DNA of 64,000 nucleotides from Hofstenia miamia. Lineage: Eukaryota; Xenacoelomorpha; Acoela. The notes beneath the pieces were generated by a model. The model was given only the letters and a program-made list of their open reading frames with translations. It did not search any database and had not been told where the DNA came from. Made by a program: the position numbers and the translations under genes. This document shows positions 10,944 through 21,987 of this stretch, one piece after another; the first letter of the stretch is position 1; each line of letters opens with the position of its first letter. Location: positions 1,666,335 through 1,730,334 of the forward strand of contig SCFE01000072.1 of assembly GCA_004352715.1 (NCBI GenBank). Direction: 5' to 3'.

Positions 10944-12276
10944 CTGCAAAACATCATATGATGATACACCAAATTGATGTCCTTACAGACTTTTTGCATT
11001 CATAAATTAGTGAAATGATCTATGTGGAACAACCTAAAGGCTTCATTCAGGAGGGGAATGAAAATAAAGTGTGGAAACATAAAAAGTGCTTATATGGTTT
11101 AAAGCAGGCTAGTAGAGAATGGTATTTTCATTTATCTGAAATTTTAGAAAATCAATCAGATTTTTGAAAATTGAATCAAGATTCTTGGATATTTTATAAG
11201 TGGAGAAATGATGAACANNNNNNNNNAACCTAAAGGCTTCATTCAGGAGGGGAATGAAAATAAAGTGTGGAAACATAAAAAGTGCTTATATGGTTTAAAG
11301 CAGGCTAGTAGAGAATGGTATTTTCATTTATCTGAAATTTTAGAAAATCAATCAGATTTTTGAAAATTGAATCAAGATTCTTGGATATTTTATAAGTGGA
11401 GAAATGATGAACATCAATATATTTTATGTTAGGTTGATGACATTTTAATTTTCACACTAAATGAGAATGAAGCTAGCAAAGTGGTTGCAAATATTAAAAA
11501 ATTCATTAAAATTATAGATCAATGAAAAGTAAACAACTTTCTGGAAATGCAATTTAAACAAAAAAAGGACAAACTTTCAGTATCACAAAAGGGATATTGA
11601 ATGTTATTAACTTGGAATATGGCTGAATGTAAGCCAGTAAATGATCCAATGTCTTCTCATATTTCATCAACTGATAGTGATCTGCTTAAAAAAACATTGT
11701 ATCACAAGTTGATTAGTTCTTTACTAAATTTATCTGTGTGTACTAGACCTGATATTAGTTACAAGCTTTTCCAATTAACTTTTCTGGCTTCAATGGTAAT
11801 ATAAAATTACACTCTTTTGAGGATTCAGATTGAGGCTCAAATGTAGATAAAAAATTGATTATGAGATTAGTTATAAAAATAAATGAAGATGATTCCCCAA
11901 TTGTGTGGCAATCATTTAAACAATGATTGATATCTTTATCAATCTGTGAAGCAGAGTATATTGTTTTGACAACATGTATACAAGAAACCAAGTTTACTAA
12001 TTTATTGGAAAGCATTAAAATTCATTCAGATATTCCTCACTTCAAAACAGATAATTACCAATGCAATTAATCAAAAATCCTATTATATCACAAAGGTCTA
12101 AAGACATTGCCATCAGGTACCCTTTTTGAAGATCTTATTTCAAGAATGGGGTAGGAGTTCTCAATTACATACCAACTGATGAGAATTTGGCAGACCTTTC
12201 CACCAAGCTCTTGATTGGCAACAAGTTCACTAATTTGGTTTCAGAGGTGTTTAAGCACTCACAGAATTGAGGAGGG
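10944..12276 (+). pseudogene. pol: Copia reverse transcriptase C-terminal part and RNase H
   Basis: Reads HQIDVLTDFLHS, IYVEQPKGFIQEGNENKVWK, CLYGLKQASREWY, then QYILC*VDDILIF (catalytic VDD kept at about 11435, stop in front), then AECKPVNDPMSS and the RNase H signatures FEDSD, IVWQSF, SICEAEYIVL and DENLADLSTKLL. In copia elements these domains copy genomic RNA into DNA and remove the RNA strand. Stops and frameshifts make it inactive. A 187-bp assembly duplication (11031-11217 and 11227-11413) lies inside the RT palm. Confidence 0.88.
11031..11413. other. Unmerged contig overlap around a 9-N gap
   Basis: 11031-11217 and 11227-11413 are identical, separated only by nine Ns (11218-11226). 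A perfect repeat that starts and stops exactly at a gap is a contig-end overlap that was not collapsed; the real locus carries this sequence once. Confidence 0.92.
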
Positions 12277-12444
12277 GTGTTGGAATTCTAACACTGGTAA
12301 ACAACAGATGCAAATATTGTTTGTGTATATTTACAAATGATTGCAAGAGAATGTGAACATTTGTTTTCTTATTACTGTTGTAAATAAATTCTTTCTGTGT
12401 ATCTTAAATACAGTTTCTTTGTTCTACCATTACCATACCAAATA
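12268..12444 (+). repeat. Copia polypurine tract and 3' LTR
   Basis: TGAGGAGGGG (12268-12277) is a classic polypurine tract placed directly before the LTR start TGTTGGAATTCTAACA (12278). The LTR ends AATA at 12444 and is followed by GATTA, the partner of GTTTA before the 5' LTR. Confidence 0.9.
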
Positions 12445-12449
12445 GATTA

Positions 12450-12960
12450 CAAAATGTCACAAGAGGAAGAACAAATGCAGGAGATTTTGGAAAACTATAA
12501 AAAGCCCCAGCTCAAGGGAAGTGAGCATGTGTAATAATAATGACAAATCTCAACAACATTAGTACAATTACAGTAGTAATTAATGGAATGATGACAAAAG
12601 TAATGATAAATAGAGGAGCAACAACATCAATCATCACTGACATATGTGAAACCAAATTAGGATTTCAAAGAAATGAATTAGAAATATAAAAAATAGACTA
12701 ATTAATGCATTGGGTGACTATATAGACACCAAAGGAACTATAAAAAACAACAAATTATGAATAACAAATGCAACTTTTGAACAGTTGTTTGCAGCAGTGG
12801 ATACACACAAGAACATGTTACCATATGAAGTAATATTGGGAGATGACTTCCTAACAAAAAACAAATGCATAATTAACTACAACAGTAGAACAATCAAAGT
12901 TCAAAAAAAAGAAATAGAAATAGAAAAAGGGGGAATTGGGGAAATGTAATATTTGAACTG
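12450..12960 (+). pseudogene. pol: Gypsy-type protease remnant
   Basis: Continues the element whose gag lies at 1561-2868. It reads VVINGMMTKVMINRGATTSI (about 12570-12630), where retropepsins have [LI]-I-D-T-G-A-[ST]; Asp-Thr is Asn-Arg here. It then reads VILGDDFLTKNKCIINYNSR (about 12830-12890), the ILG.DFL....IDY strand of gypsy proteases, also seen in the intact-order element at 34.26 kb. The reverse transcriptase, RNase H and integrase expected next are missing: sequence to 13520 gives only a low-complexity Glu/Lys spacer (EIKEEEYQHL, VLGKHKRIFN). Confidence 0.7.
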
Positions 12961-13529
12961 GAGGAAGATGCATAGTTTCAACCAGTTGAAAATCCCAATA
13001 ATAAAAACCAAGGAAAAAATAACTACAGAGATAATGCTATATAAACTAAAGGGCATAAACACAGAAAAAGTTTCAATGATATCAAACATTCGTACAGTAA
13101 ATGATGGGAAAGGCAAAATACCAATGTTGAACACAATTAACAGGAATGGAAAATGTGAAAATTTATGAAAAGTACATAAAGCATAAGAGTGATTTGGAAG
13201 GAAATAGAAGACAATGGAATGAGTAATCTGCAATTTTGATTAGAGGACAAGCAGATGAAAATGGAAATTATTCCACAAAGTCAACATAAGGACATGTGGA
13301 TGAACACCATTGAAGAGGAAGCAAGTAATTCTCAAGACTGACTAAAGTGTGTGGGGATGAATACAGAAGAAGAAGTAAAAGAAGATTAAATACTAGAAAT
13401 TAAGGAGGAGGAATACCAACATTTAATGGGAAAAAAATCAAAGAGTTAAAGTCAGTACTAGGAAAACACAAAAGAATATTCAACTACCAGAAATAAGTTT
13501 TGCAAAAGCTAAACCTGGAGTAAGCCACA
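12961..13529 (+). other. Degenerate spacer of the gypsy-type element
   Basis: Lys/Glu/Asn-rich plus-strand reading with stops. The last 100 bases (LGKHKRIFNYQK) resemble the segment just upstream of RT in the 30.87-kb element (LLRHHYEVFNY), so the deletion that removed RT to integrase probably lies close to 13530. Confidence 0.45.
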
Positions 13530-14450
13530 CAACTACATTTAAAGTGTAGCTTAAACCAGAGGCAGGAACATCTGAAAGAAATTCAGGCAATATGGGTAAA
13601 AATGAAAATGGAGAAAAACACAGACAAGGCATGGCCACAGGTTAACTTAGAAAAGCCAGGAAAAAGATGTCATAAATCAGTGAAGATGATCTTGTATGAA
13701 ATAGATAGAGCATATGAATTGAACACCAAAGAGGATTTCAAGAAAAGAGTGTTTGAGGAAATTAGCACACCAGAAATTGGATTCTGAACAACAGTATGGC
13801 TACTAATGATCTTCTTAGTAAAAGATGGAGACTTGAAGCTACCAATGATGAGAAAAAATAGACAAAAGTTAATGAAAAACAAAAGCTATGAAATAGCAAT
13901 GTTGCAGATAAACACCAACACAAAAAGCTAGATGCTAAAAAGGACAATAAAGAAAATGTGCTCACCATACAAAAACATGAACCAATACAAAGCATTGAAA
14001 GACAATAATGGGAATAATCAAAAAGAAAATCCAATGGCTAAGATAACTGGCTAATAGCTAATAGGGATATGTCCAAAAGAATTTACTGTGGTCAAAGAGC
14101 CAACAAAAATAAATATGGGTCACAACTTCTGAAACAATGCTTCAGCAAATGGATGAACAACCATGGCTTCTGACAAAAAATATAATAAAAACGAAGATAT
14201 CCAAAACACTAGATATAAAGGAGAAAAATATAAAAGAGATTCAACACAGTATTCAGCAAAAAACTGAATAAGTTAGATCAGACAATGATGATAACAATAA
14301 CAATACAAGACATGAAAATAATACAATATGCAGATCAAGGGAAAACTGAAAAAGAAGCAGTTCTAAAAAAACTAAGCAAATTCAATTTGAGAACATAGAA
14401 TGACAACACATTGAATCTGAAACAACAAATGCTGTTGCCTAATCCTTTGA
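13530..14450 (+). pseudogene. Accessory module remnant (unknown function)
   Basis: The frame at 13530-13787 reads LHLKCSLNQRQEHLKEIQAI, then W.....N...WP.VN...P....KSV, then AYELNTKEDFKKRVFEE, matching without gaps the env-position ORF at 38.84-39.1 kb (HVSFEFSQ, EI..VW, WPKINIHSP, SVERLL, AYTSQDCQNFAEHLFSE). It goes on with TVWLLMIFLVKDGD and KLPMMRKN (13790-13860), KTKI...LD (about 14190) and a TEKEAVLKKL segment (14340). It directly precedes an LTR, as in the complete element. Broken by stops. Function not recognised. Confidence 0.7.
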
Positions 14451-14454
14451 CAAA

Positions 14455-15438
14455 AAATTGAAGACAAATTGCTCCTCATTGATGTTAGTTTACAATAAGG
14501 GACTATGCAGATTATGTATATGGTTTATGCAAAGCTTAAACATGAGAGGTAATTTAATTAAACATTTTCATAAAAATTAGTATAAATAGTCACTAAGAAT
14601 AGTAATAGTTTGATGAAATAAATTCTGCAGATTTGAATTTATCTATACATTGTTTATGGTTTGATTTATTAAATAAAATGTTAAGCTAAGAACTTCAAGC
14701 AAAGTAGTGGTCAGGCTACCATGAAAAGAGTAAATATTTAGGTTTGAGTCACTGACTGTGAAATACATTTAAACTACAAGGGTGTAAGGTTTTTCCACTA
14801 TCACACTTAGCTTGCTATCATTTGCAACTTGATTCACATGTAGTAGCAAACTCAATAAAGGCTGAGTAGCCACAATAAGATTAACTTTACTACTTAGATC
14901 CAAATTAATCTACAGGCAACCAATAAGAGACTGTATTATATTATTTGAAATTATTAATTGTAAGTTAGAAAGCTGCTTATTTAATTATATTTTAACCATT
15001 GATTTGATTAATGTTTTATCTTGCAATCAGCAACTAGTGGTTATTCAAATTCCTCTATTTCTCATGTGGTGACAATACATTCAACACACTGCCTGTTTTA
15101 CAAAAGCTATAGAGTTAAATCAAGTATTTAATTACCACACTAATTAAGGCACACAATAAATCTCAGTATTGATTTGAATCAGCATCAATTCAGAATGGGG
15201 AGCTGTGCAATTGATGAGATGTTGGAAACTGGATTTGGTGTCAGCCTGATTTCCATTGAAGTTGATTGCTATTGGCATCACCTATGCAATGATGGTTAAT
15301 AATAGTTCTAATACTAGTTAGTGAAGTAAGCTCACATAACAAAGGCAATAAAGAAGATAGTTCTCCTCCCACTATTGATGCTAAATAAGAAATTTATAGA
15401 TTTTTTAGGGCTAGGATGACCAGTAAGATTATTCTACA
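14455..15438 (+). repeat. LTR of a gypsy-type family (left boundary uncertain)
   Basis: Ends AGATTATTCTACA at 15438. From about 14478 it can be aligned both with the LTR at 3171-4298 (GGTTTGATT.ATTAAATAAAATG block near 14660) and with the reverse complement of 16953-18061 (AATATTTAGGTTTGAGTC, GGTTTTTCCACTATC, AAAGGCTGAGTAGCCA). The start is blurred because the upstream accessory module ends close by. It could be the 3' LTR of the element whose module ends at 14450. The part from 14721 is repeated at 21270. Confidence 0.7.
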
Positions 15439-16952
15439 GGACGTCCAACACAAGAAGAAAATTGTGCAGAACACAGATACTGAGGCATCAAGGGAAGTGA
15501 TACACTTAACAAACCGAAGGGTGAGAGTGCACAGGAAACTCTACCAAGGACCAGCAAACTTAATGGCTCAGAAACCAATAGGGAACCACTCATAGCAGGC
15601 ATGCAGGACAAATTAAAAGTCCTGATATGCAGAACACTTACAAAAATGTGCCCTGGAAAGTGAAAGCTCAGAGTACATTGGAGCTCACTACTGTGCCTTG
15701 TTGAAAATTGAAAGGCAATGAGCACATCAGACATTGAAGAGCATCTAAGTGCAAAAGGAGTTGAATTCAGGAACATAAAACTACCATCATTGGAGGAAAA
15801 GTGTTGCATCCATTTTTCATAGCAATGAAATGAATAAATAAAAATGCTCACAGCAAACTATCATAAAGAGCATTTGACAAAATTGTGCAAATATACACAA
15901 AATCAAAAACAAGACTATCCAATATACTACTGGTAATAGATGTCCAATGAAAACTAAAAGTAAACATGATAATAAGTTATATGGAATCTATGGATGAGAG
16001 ACTGGAACACATATTCAGAATCATGGTGCATGTAGCTTGCAATGACAAATTCACATTGATAAATGAAAGAAGATTTCTTGCCAAATCAGAGCAACTAAAC
16101 ATTAAAGCTAGAAACCTGCTGATTGTTGACTTTCTATAAGAGAACAAATACATGAAGAACCTAGAAAAAAAATGTTGACAAGGCAATGATGGTGGCTAGC
16201 ATTGAGAAAGTGCAGCTCATAGTAATCAGTAACAGAGGGAACAGCACACAAACAGAAGTCCTTCAAGAAATGGCCCAGAGGACACAGAACATATTTACAA
16301 TAGACAACAGCCAAGTGCAGAAGTCAATGTCTAAGCTGATAGAAACTGACTTCTACTTGGAACAGTAGGCTTGATTGTAGAACCAAAAACAGTGGTTGAT
16401 CTGCATATGTAATCTCAGACAATGGAAGCATTAGGCCACACAGAATGATTAGAATGAATGTGAAACTAAAATGCAGTCTGAACCAATGAAAAGAGTTCCA
16501 GGAAGATATATAAGCCATCTGGCTAGAAATAAAGTCTGAACAAATTACAGAGGAATGGTGGCCAGCAATTGAGATTAAAACACCTAATAGGAAATAACAC
16601 AAAACAATCTTAAAAGAAATAGAGTAACACTGTAAACTACAGATGCAAGTAAGGTTCTAAGGCATATTATAGGAGCTAAATTGTCCAATGATAAAACAAA
16701 GAAGAACTGATTGGAAAATGTCAATCATCAAAATAGTGAACAGATTGGGCATCTGCCAATGGAATTACATAGATTTTCAGAAATGATGTTGAAATATATG
16801 TAGGGTGCAAGGAGCAGTTTACACTTAAGACAATTCACAAGACAGCTGTTGATGACAACTGAAATAATCATTAGCAGAAAGAGAGCAAATACAAAAGCAA
16901 TGGTCCTCCAGATCAAAGAAACACATGTAAATATGACATCCAGGTAAACAAT
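15439..16952 (+). pseudogene. Accessory module remnant (unknown function), copy 1 of a duplicated block
   Basis: Plus-strand relative of the env-position ORF of the 30.87-kb element, in the same order: a Ser/Thr/Glu-rich start, then KVLHPFFIA (15798), LLIVDF (about 16116), VQLIVISNRG..STQTEV and NIFTIDN (16207-16308), VEPKTVVDLH (16378), LKCSLNQ (16466), WWPAIEIKTP (16558) and FSEMMLKYM.GA (16780). About ten stops or frame changes. The ORF is interrupted at 16952 by an LTR in the opposite orientation and seems to resume after it (see 24611-25650 in the longer copy). Function unknown. Confidence 0.75.
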
Positions 16953-18061
16953 TGTAGAATCATCCTCCTGGCCATTGTTAACTCTAACAAATCTATTAAT
17001 TTGTTAATTAGCATTACTTGCAGGAAGAGACCTATCTTCTTGATTGTTTAACTAGTGTTAAACCTTATTATCTAACTAAAATTAGAAGTACTATTAACCA
17101 TCACTATTTAGGTGAAGCCAATCAAGTTCTTGGGCATCTTCCTGACACCAATCCTTTTTCCAAGATTTTATCCATTGCACTTCCAATTTGTGACTCAGCT
17201 CAACACAGAGATTTGTTATGTGTGTTGAAATATGTGTGGTCTTTAAATATTGACATCACAACTGGACTTAATCTCTACCATGTTGTAAAGTATCCAGTGT
17301 TTTAGTTTGATTGTAATGTAATTACACAAACAATAAAGGAATTAAGAATGACACTAATCCATCTTAATCAAATATGATTATCTAATAAAGCAGCTTCTTA
17401 ACTTACATTAATCAATTTACAATATTATGATATGGTCTAGTATAAGTCAATTATAATAATCAGTTTGGTTCTATAATAGTAAAGTAAACCCTACTTTGGC
17501 TACTCAGCCTTTACTGAGTTTCTTACTATATGTATGTTGAATTGTATTGATAACAAGCTAAAATTGATAGGATAGTGGAAAAACCTTATACCTATTCATA
17601 ACTTGAATGCATTTTGTGGTAAGGGACTCAAACCTAAATAATTGTTCTCACCATTATATCCTGACTGCTACATTACATGGAATGCTTGGGTAGACATTTT
17701 GTTTTATATAGCAAACTGTGATAAATCAAAGATAATTTCAATTCTAAAGAATTTATTTCATTAACCTAATACTTTTCTTAGTTACTATTTATACCTAATT
17801 TTTTACAAACATATTTAATCATAAACAAGTACCTGTTGCTTTTCAATTTTCCTCAAACCATGTAGATTTTCTTTATGGCCCTTCAGTGTAAACTAAATTA
17901 ATGATGAGTGATTTTTCCTCTTATTTTTGTTAAATATTTTAGTGCCAAGTATTTGCTGTACAATTAATCAAAAATTATTAGCATATCTTATAAATTATTT
18001 AATTCATATTTTGGATCTTTTTTCTTCTTGATTTGATTAATTAATGGGATTATGCTATACA
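16953..18061 (-). repeat. LTR in antisense orientation inside the accessory module
   Basis: On the plus strand it starts TGTAGAATCATCCTCCTGGCC, the reverse complement of the U5 end of the LTRs at 4298 and 5677, and ends GATTATGCTATACA. Its reverse complement aligns with the LTR at 14455-15438. CAATTGT occurs at both borders (16949-16955 and 18060-18066), which looks like a target duplication overlapping the termini, although the exact 4 bp cannot be fixed. A 95-codon open frame at 17018-17305 lies inside this LTR and is probably fortuitous. Confidence 0.72.
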
Positions 18062-18261
18062 ATTGTGAAATTTTTAGATGACTATCTTAAATTCTCATTT
18101 GTGAAAACAACATTAACAAAATATTAAATGGAATAGAAAAGATATACTAGAAAATATCATTGAAATAGTACTGAATACAACAAGAGACATGCATGAAGAG
18201 GAACTTCTATTAAACTGCCATTGAAATGTAACCTGAAACACTACAGACAATTGATTGTGTC

Positions 18262-19261
18262 NNNNNNNNNNNNNNNNNNNNNNNNNNNNNNNNNNNNNNN
18301 NNNNNNNNNNNNNNNNNNNNNNNNNNNNNNNNNNNNNNNNNNNNNNNNNNNNNNNNNNNNNNNNNNNNNNNNNNNNNNNNNNNNNNNNNNNNNNNNNNNN
18401 NNNNNNNNNNNNNNNNNNNNNNNNNNNNNNNNNNNNNNNNNNNNNNNNNNNNNNNNNNNNNNNNNNNNNNNNNNNNNNNNNNNNNNNNNNNNNNNNNNNN
18501 NNNNNNNNNNNNNNNNNNNNNNNNNNNNNNNNNNNNNNNNNNNNNNNNNNNNNNNNNNNNNNNNNNNNNNNNNNNNNNNNNNNNNNNNNNNNNNNNNNNN
18601 NNNNNNNNNNNNNNNNNNNNNNNNNNNNNNNNNNNNNNNNNNNNNNNNNNNNNNNNNNNNNNNNNNNNNNNNNNNNNNNNNNNNNNNNNNNNNNNNNNNN
18701 NNNNNNNNNNNNNNNNNNNNNNNNNNNNNNNNNNNNNNNNNNNNNNNNNNNNNNNNNNNNNNNNNNNNNNNNNNNNNNNNNNNNNNNNNNNNNNNNNNNN
18801 NNNNNNNNNNNNNNNNNNNNNNNNNNNNNNNNNNNNNNNNNNNNNNNNNNNNNNNNNNNNNNNNNNNNNNNNNNNNNNNNNNNNNNNNNNNNNNNNNNNN
18901 NNNNNNNNNNNNNNNNNNNNNNNNNNNNNNNNNNNNNNNNNNNNNNNNNNNNNNNNNNNNNNNNNNNNNNNNNNNNNNNNNNNNNNNNNNNNNNNNNNNN
19001 NNNNNNNNNNNNNNNNNNNNNNNNNNNNNNNNNNNNNNNNNNNNNNNNNNNNNNNNNNNNNNNNNNNNNNNNNNNNNNNNNNNNNNNNNNNNNNNNNNNN
19101 NNNNNNNNNNNNNNNNNNNNNNNNNNNNNNNNNNNNNNNNNNNNNNNNNNNNNNNNNNNNNNNNNNNNNNNNNNNNNNNNNNNNNNNNNNNNNNNNNNNN
19201 NNNNNNNNNNNNNNNNNNNNNNNNNNNNNNNNNNNNNNNNNNNNNNNNNNNNNNNNNNNNN
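18262..19261. other. Assembly gap of exactly 1000 N
   Basis: A fixed-size gap. The sequence before it (to 18261) is the same as that ending at 24810, after which the second copy simply continues. Apparent open frames across the Ns are meaningless. Confidence 0.98.
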
Positions 19262-21269
19262 TGATGAACTCATTGTTTGGTTTTGCCTGTTGTAATGGAG
19301 TGTCAATACTAACAGCCATCATTTGGTAATTGATATTTCCTGACCATGCTTGATAAGTATTGGCTTGTGTGTATTAGTCAGCCGTATGCTCTGTTGCACA
19401 TACTGCGCAAAGTCTTTAATTACAAAGTAGGATTACCTAAAATACTGCTACAACAACAATTTAGCTGCGTTAAAGGGCAATGATTTTTCTTAAGAATTGA
19501 AAGATTTTACTTCACTATGTGTGGGATTTTAATTCCATCTGGTACAAATAACTTTTCCCAAAAAATTTTGGCTTGATGCAAATCCTTAATGACGTGAATA
19601 GAGAATTGCTTAGTATAAGGTTCTACAAATGTAATATACAACTATTATACACTGATTAAAGTTTGTTTCTTAAGAAATGTGCACTGACTATTGCTTTTAA
19701 GTATAATCATTAGTATTGATTTTTCAAACGAGAAACAGATTTTCTTTCACATTCCCTGAGGTTTTTGTATACCATCTATCACTAAATATTAGCATAGTTG
19801 AAATATTAATTCCATTAAAAATTAAGAAACTAATTGGTTCTACATGGTAACAGAATTTCAATGGTCCTGTTACAAGGCATAGATTCTAATTTTTACTAAT
19901 TTTCTCCATTACCCAATAGAATATAAAACGTTTTATATCCGTCTTATATAGTGGTATAAGACGTCTTAAAAACACCATATCTAGACTTGCTGAATGTCAT
20001 CTAGTGTCCGCCAAGTGTTCTAAAACTTTTTTTTAAACGTCTTCTAAACGTCTTATAAACCACCATTTTGAAACGTTGCTAAATGCCATCTAGTTTCTTC
20101 CAATGATATTGTAAAACGTCTTCTAAACATCCTCTAGATATTTTCTAGTCGTCTTATAAACGTCTTCTAAACGTCTAAAAGACGTCTTCTACAGCTGATA
20201 TAGATGCTATTTCTAAACGTCTTCCTAAACCATTTTAAGACGTTTTTATACATCACTATAATTAATGTCGTAGGTGCATATAAATTTTTAAATATAACAG
20301 CATAACTTCAATCTTAATTTTTCACTCTACATCCGAACTATCGCGCCCAAAAGTTTATTTTTAATATAATTGCTCTGTTTTAGTTGAAGTTCATCTTCGA
20401 AATTACAGGTACCGGATTTTTATTTACAACAATATTAGAAAAGACAGTTTCATATTTTGACCTAATTTATAGGGAATCCAAGTGAAATTTTTTAAATAAT
20501 GAATTTAGTTGATTTTTGATATTAATTGCGATTTATACACCGATTACTAAATTTCAGTTTAAATTAGTACTTTTTCCAAGAAATCTGAATCGTGATAGCT
20601 ATTTCTGTCAAATTATTTGAGGTCTTTCGTATATTCCGAAAGCCATTTAGGTACAAATTCAAAAAATTTAACAAAAAGATTTTTCTGGGTCACTTCATTT
20701 GTATAGTTTTGGCCAACCTGATGAGTTGCGTAACTTTTACAGTAGGCCAGCATTATACGCTAAGTTGAACAGAAAGTCATTTTGAATGATTGTATATAAT
20801 ATGCATACATTGTCTTCAATATTAGGCCTATATTCGCTTCTAAGCACAATTCTTGTGTGTATGTTATCTGCCTTACATATTCTATTTTCAGTTTTAACCT
20901 ACAGTATATACCTTTCTGATGTTAAATGATTGCAAAAAGCAAATAGTTAATTTGACGTAGCAGACCCACATCATTTTGCCTTTTACTTAGTATACATAAT
21001 GACATAGATTTAATCAGAACAGTTTACCTGACGCATTGCTTTATTGGAATATTAGGCTGTTATGTATATTACTTTCTCCACTAATTTCAACTTTTGTCAA
21101 TACATTGGAATTCATAATACACAACTTCAAACTCCATAATGAAAGTACATTTCAGTTTTCACCAAAGATTATTATTATCTGGCCATTTTCCAGTGATATG
21201 AAATGTTTTTTTACAAAAAATGTTTTTTTTGCAAATTGGAGAAAATCAATTTTTTAAGTTATTGAAAAT
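19262..21269. other. Segment of different composition, no gene seen
   Basis: About 2 kb with ordinary CpG frequency, unlike the CpG-poor retroelement sequence on either side. No protein match that I recognise; the ORF at 21036-21257 has no recognisable motif. Contains the palindromic repeat at 19921-20252. The right border falls exactly where the duplicated block begins. Confidence 0.6.
19921..20252. mobile_element. MITE-like element packed with ACGTCT/AGACGT words
   Basis: The left end ATATAAAACGTTTTATATCC and the right end (reverse complement GTATAAAAACGTCTTAAAAT) are imperfect inverted copies. Between them the word AAACGTCTT and its complement occur about a dozen times, partly in tandem (20034-20065 and 20150-20195). 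Short, non-coding, with terminal inversion and subterminal repeats: the pattern of a non-autonomous DNA transposon. I cannot fix a target duplication or superfamily. Confidence 0.5.
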
Positions 21270-21987
21270 ATGAAAAGAGTAAATATTTAGGTTTGAGTCA
21301 CTGACTGTGAAATACATTTAAACTACAAGGGTGTAAGGTTTTTCCACTATCACACTTAGCTTGCTATCATTTGCAACTTGATTCACATGTAGTAGCAAAC
21401 TCAATAAAGGCTGAGTAGCCACAATAAGATTAACTTTACTACTTAGATCCAAATTAATCTACAGGCAACCAATAAGAGACTGTATTATATTATTTGAAAT
21501 TATTAATTGTAAGTTAGAAAGCTGCTTATTTAATTATATTTTAACCATTGATTTGATTAATGTTTTATCTTGCAATCAGCAACTAGTGGTTATTCAAATT
21601 CCTCTATTTCTCATGTGGTGACAATACATTCAACACACTGCCTGTTTTACAAAAGCTATAGAGTTAAATCAAGTATTTAATTACCACACTAATTAAGGCA
21701 CACAATAAATCTCAGTATTGATTTGAATCAGCATCAATTCAGAATGGGGAGCTGTGCAATTGATGAGATGTTGGAAACTGGATTTGGTGTCAGCCTGATT
21801 TCCATTGAAGTTGATTGCTATTGGCATCACCTATGCAATGATGGTTAATAATAGTTCTAATACTAGTTAGTGAAGTAAGCTCACATAACAAAGGCAATAA
21901 AGAAGATAGTTCTCCTCCCACTATTGATGCTAAATAAGAAATTTATAGATTTTTTAGGGCTAGGATGACCAGTAAGATTATTCTACA

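Larger units (their letters stand above)
2869..12444 (+). mobile_element. Ty1/copia LTR retrotransposon, decayed, nested in a gypsy-type element
   Basis: The two short LTRs (166 and 167 bp) start TGTTGGAA and end AATA. The internal order is PBS, gag with zinc knuckle, protease, GAG-pre-integrase, integrase, RT and RNase H, the copia order with integrase before RT. Flanks are GTTTA (2864-2868) and GATTA (12445-12449), a 5-bp target duplication with one mismatch. Removing the element joins a gypsy gag remnant to a gypsy protease remnant, so copia is the younger insertion. The length is inflated by nested LTRs (3171-4298, 9982-10939), the block 4337-6942 and two assembly duplications. Every domain carries stops or frameshifts, so it is dead. 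Confidence 0.9.

Noticed and set aside
13770-14440. Reading as gypsy RT (VKDGDLKL like a KKDG motif, YADQ like YxDD)
   Set aside because: The same segments align better, without gaps, with the accessory ORF at 39.05-39.5 kb and with the minus-strand copy at 54.0-54.2 kb (TLVWIIAI, LPMMRKK), and no other RT block is present.
15429-15851. 140-codon minus-strand ORF (repeated at 21978)
   Set aside because: Shadow of the plus-strand accessory module, which is the frame that matches the other copies.
17018-17305. 95-codon ORF (repeated at 23567) as a small gene
   Set aside because: It lies entirely within the antisense LTR, which aligns as non-coding DNA with the LTRs at 3171 and 14455.
14455-18061. 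Module flanked by inverted LTRs as a new class of terminal-inverted-repeat element or an autointegration product
   Set aside because: The ORF seems to resume beyond 18061/24610 and CAATTGT stands at both borders, so an ordinary antisense solo-LTR insertion explains the arrangement.
18113-19322. Open frames of 346-397 codons
   Set aside because: They consist almost wholly of the 1000-N gap. The same holds for the frames over 41979-43251, except for the genuine LINE residues at 43025-43258.
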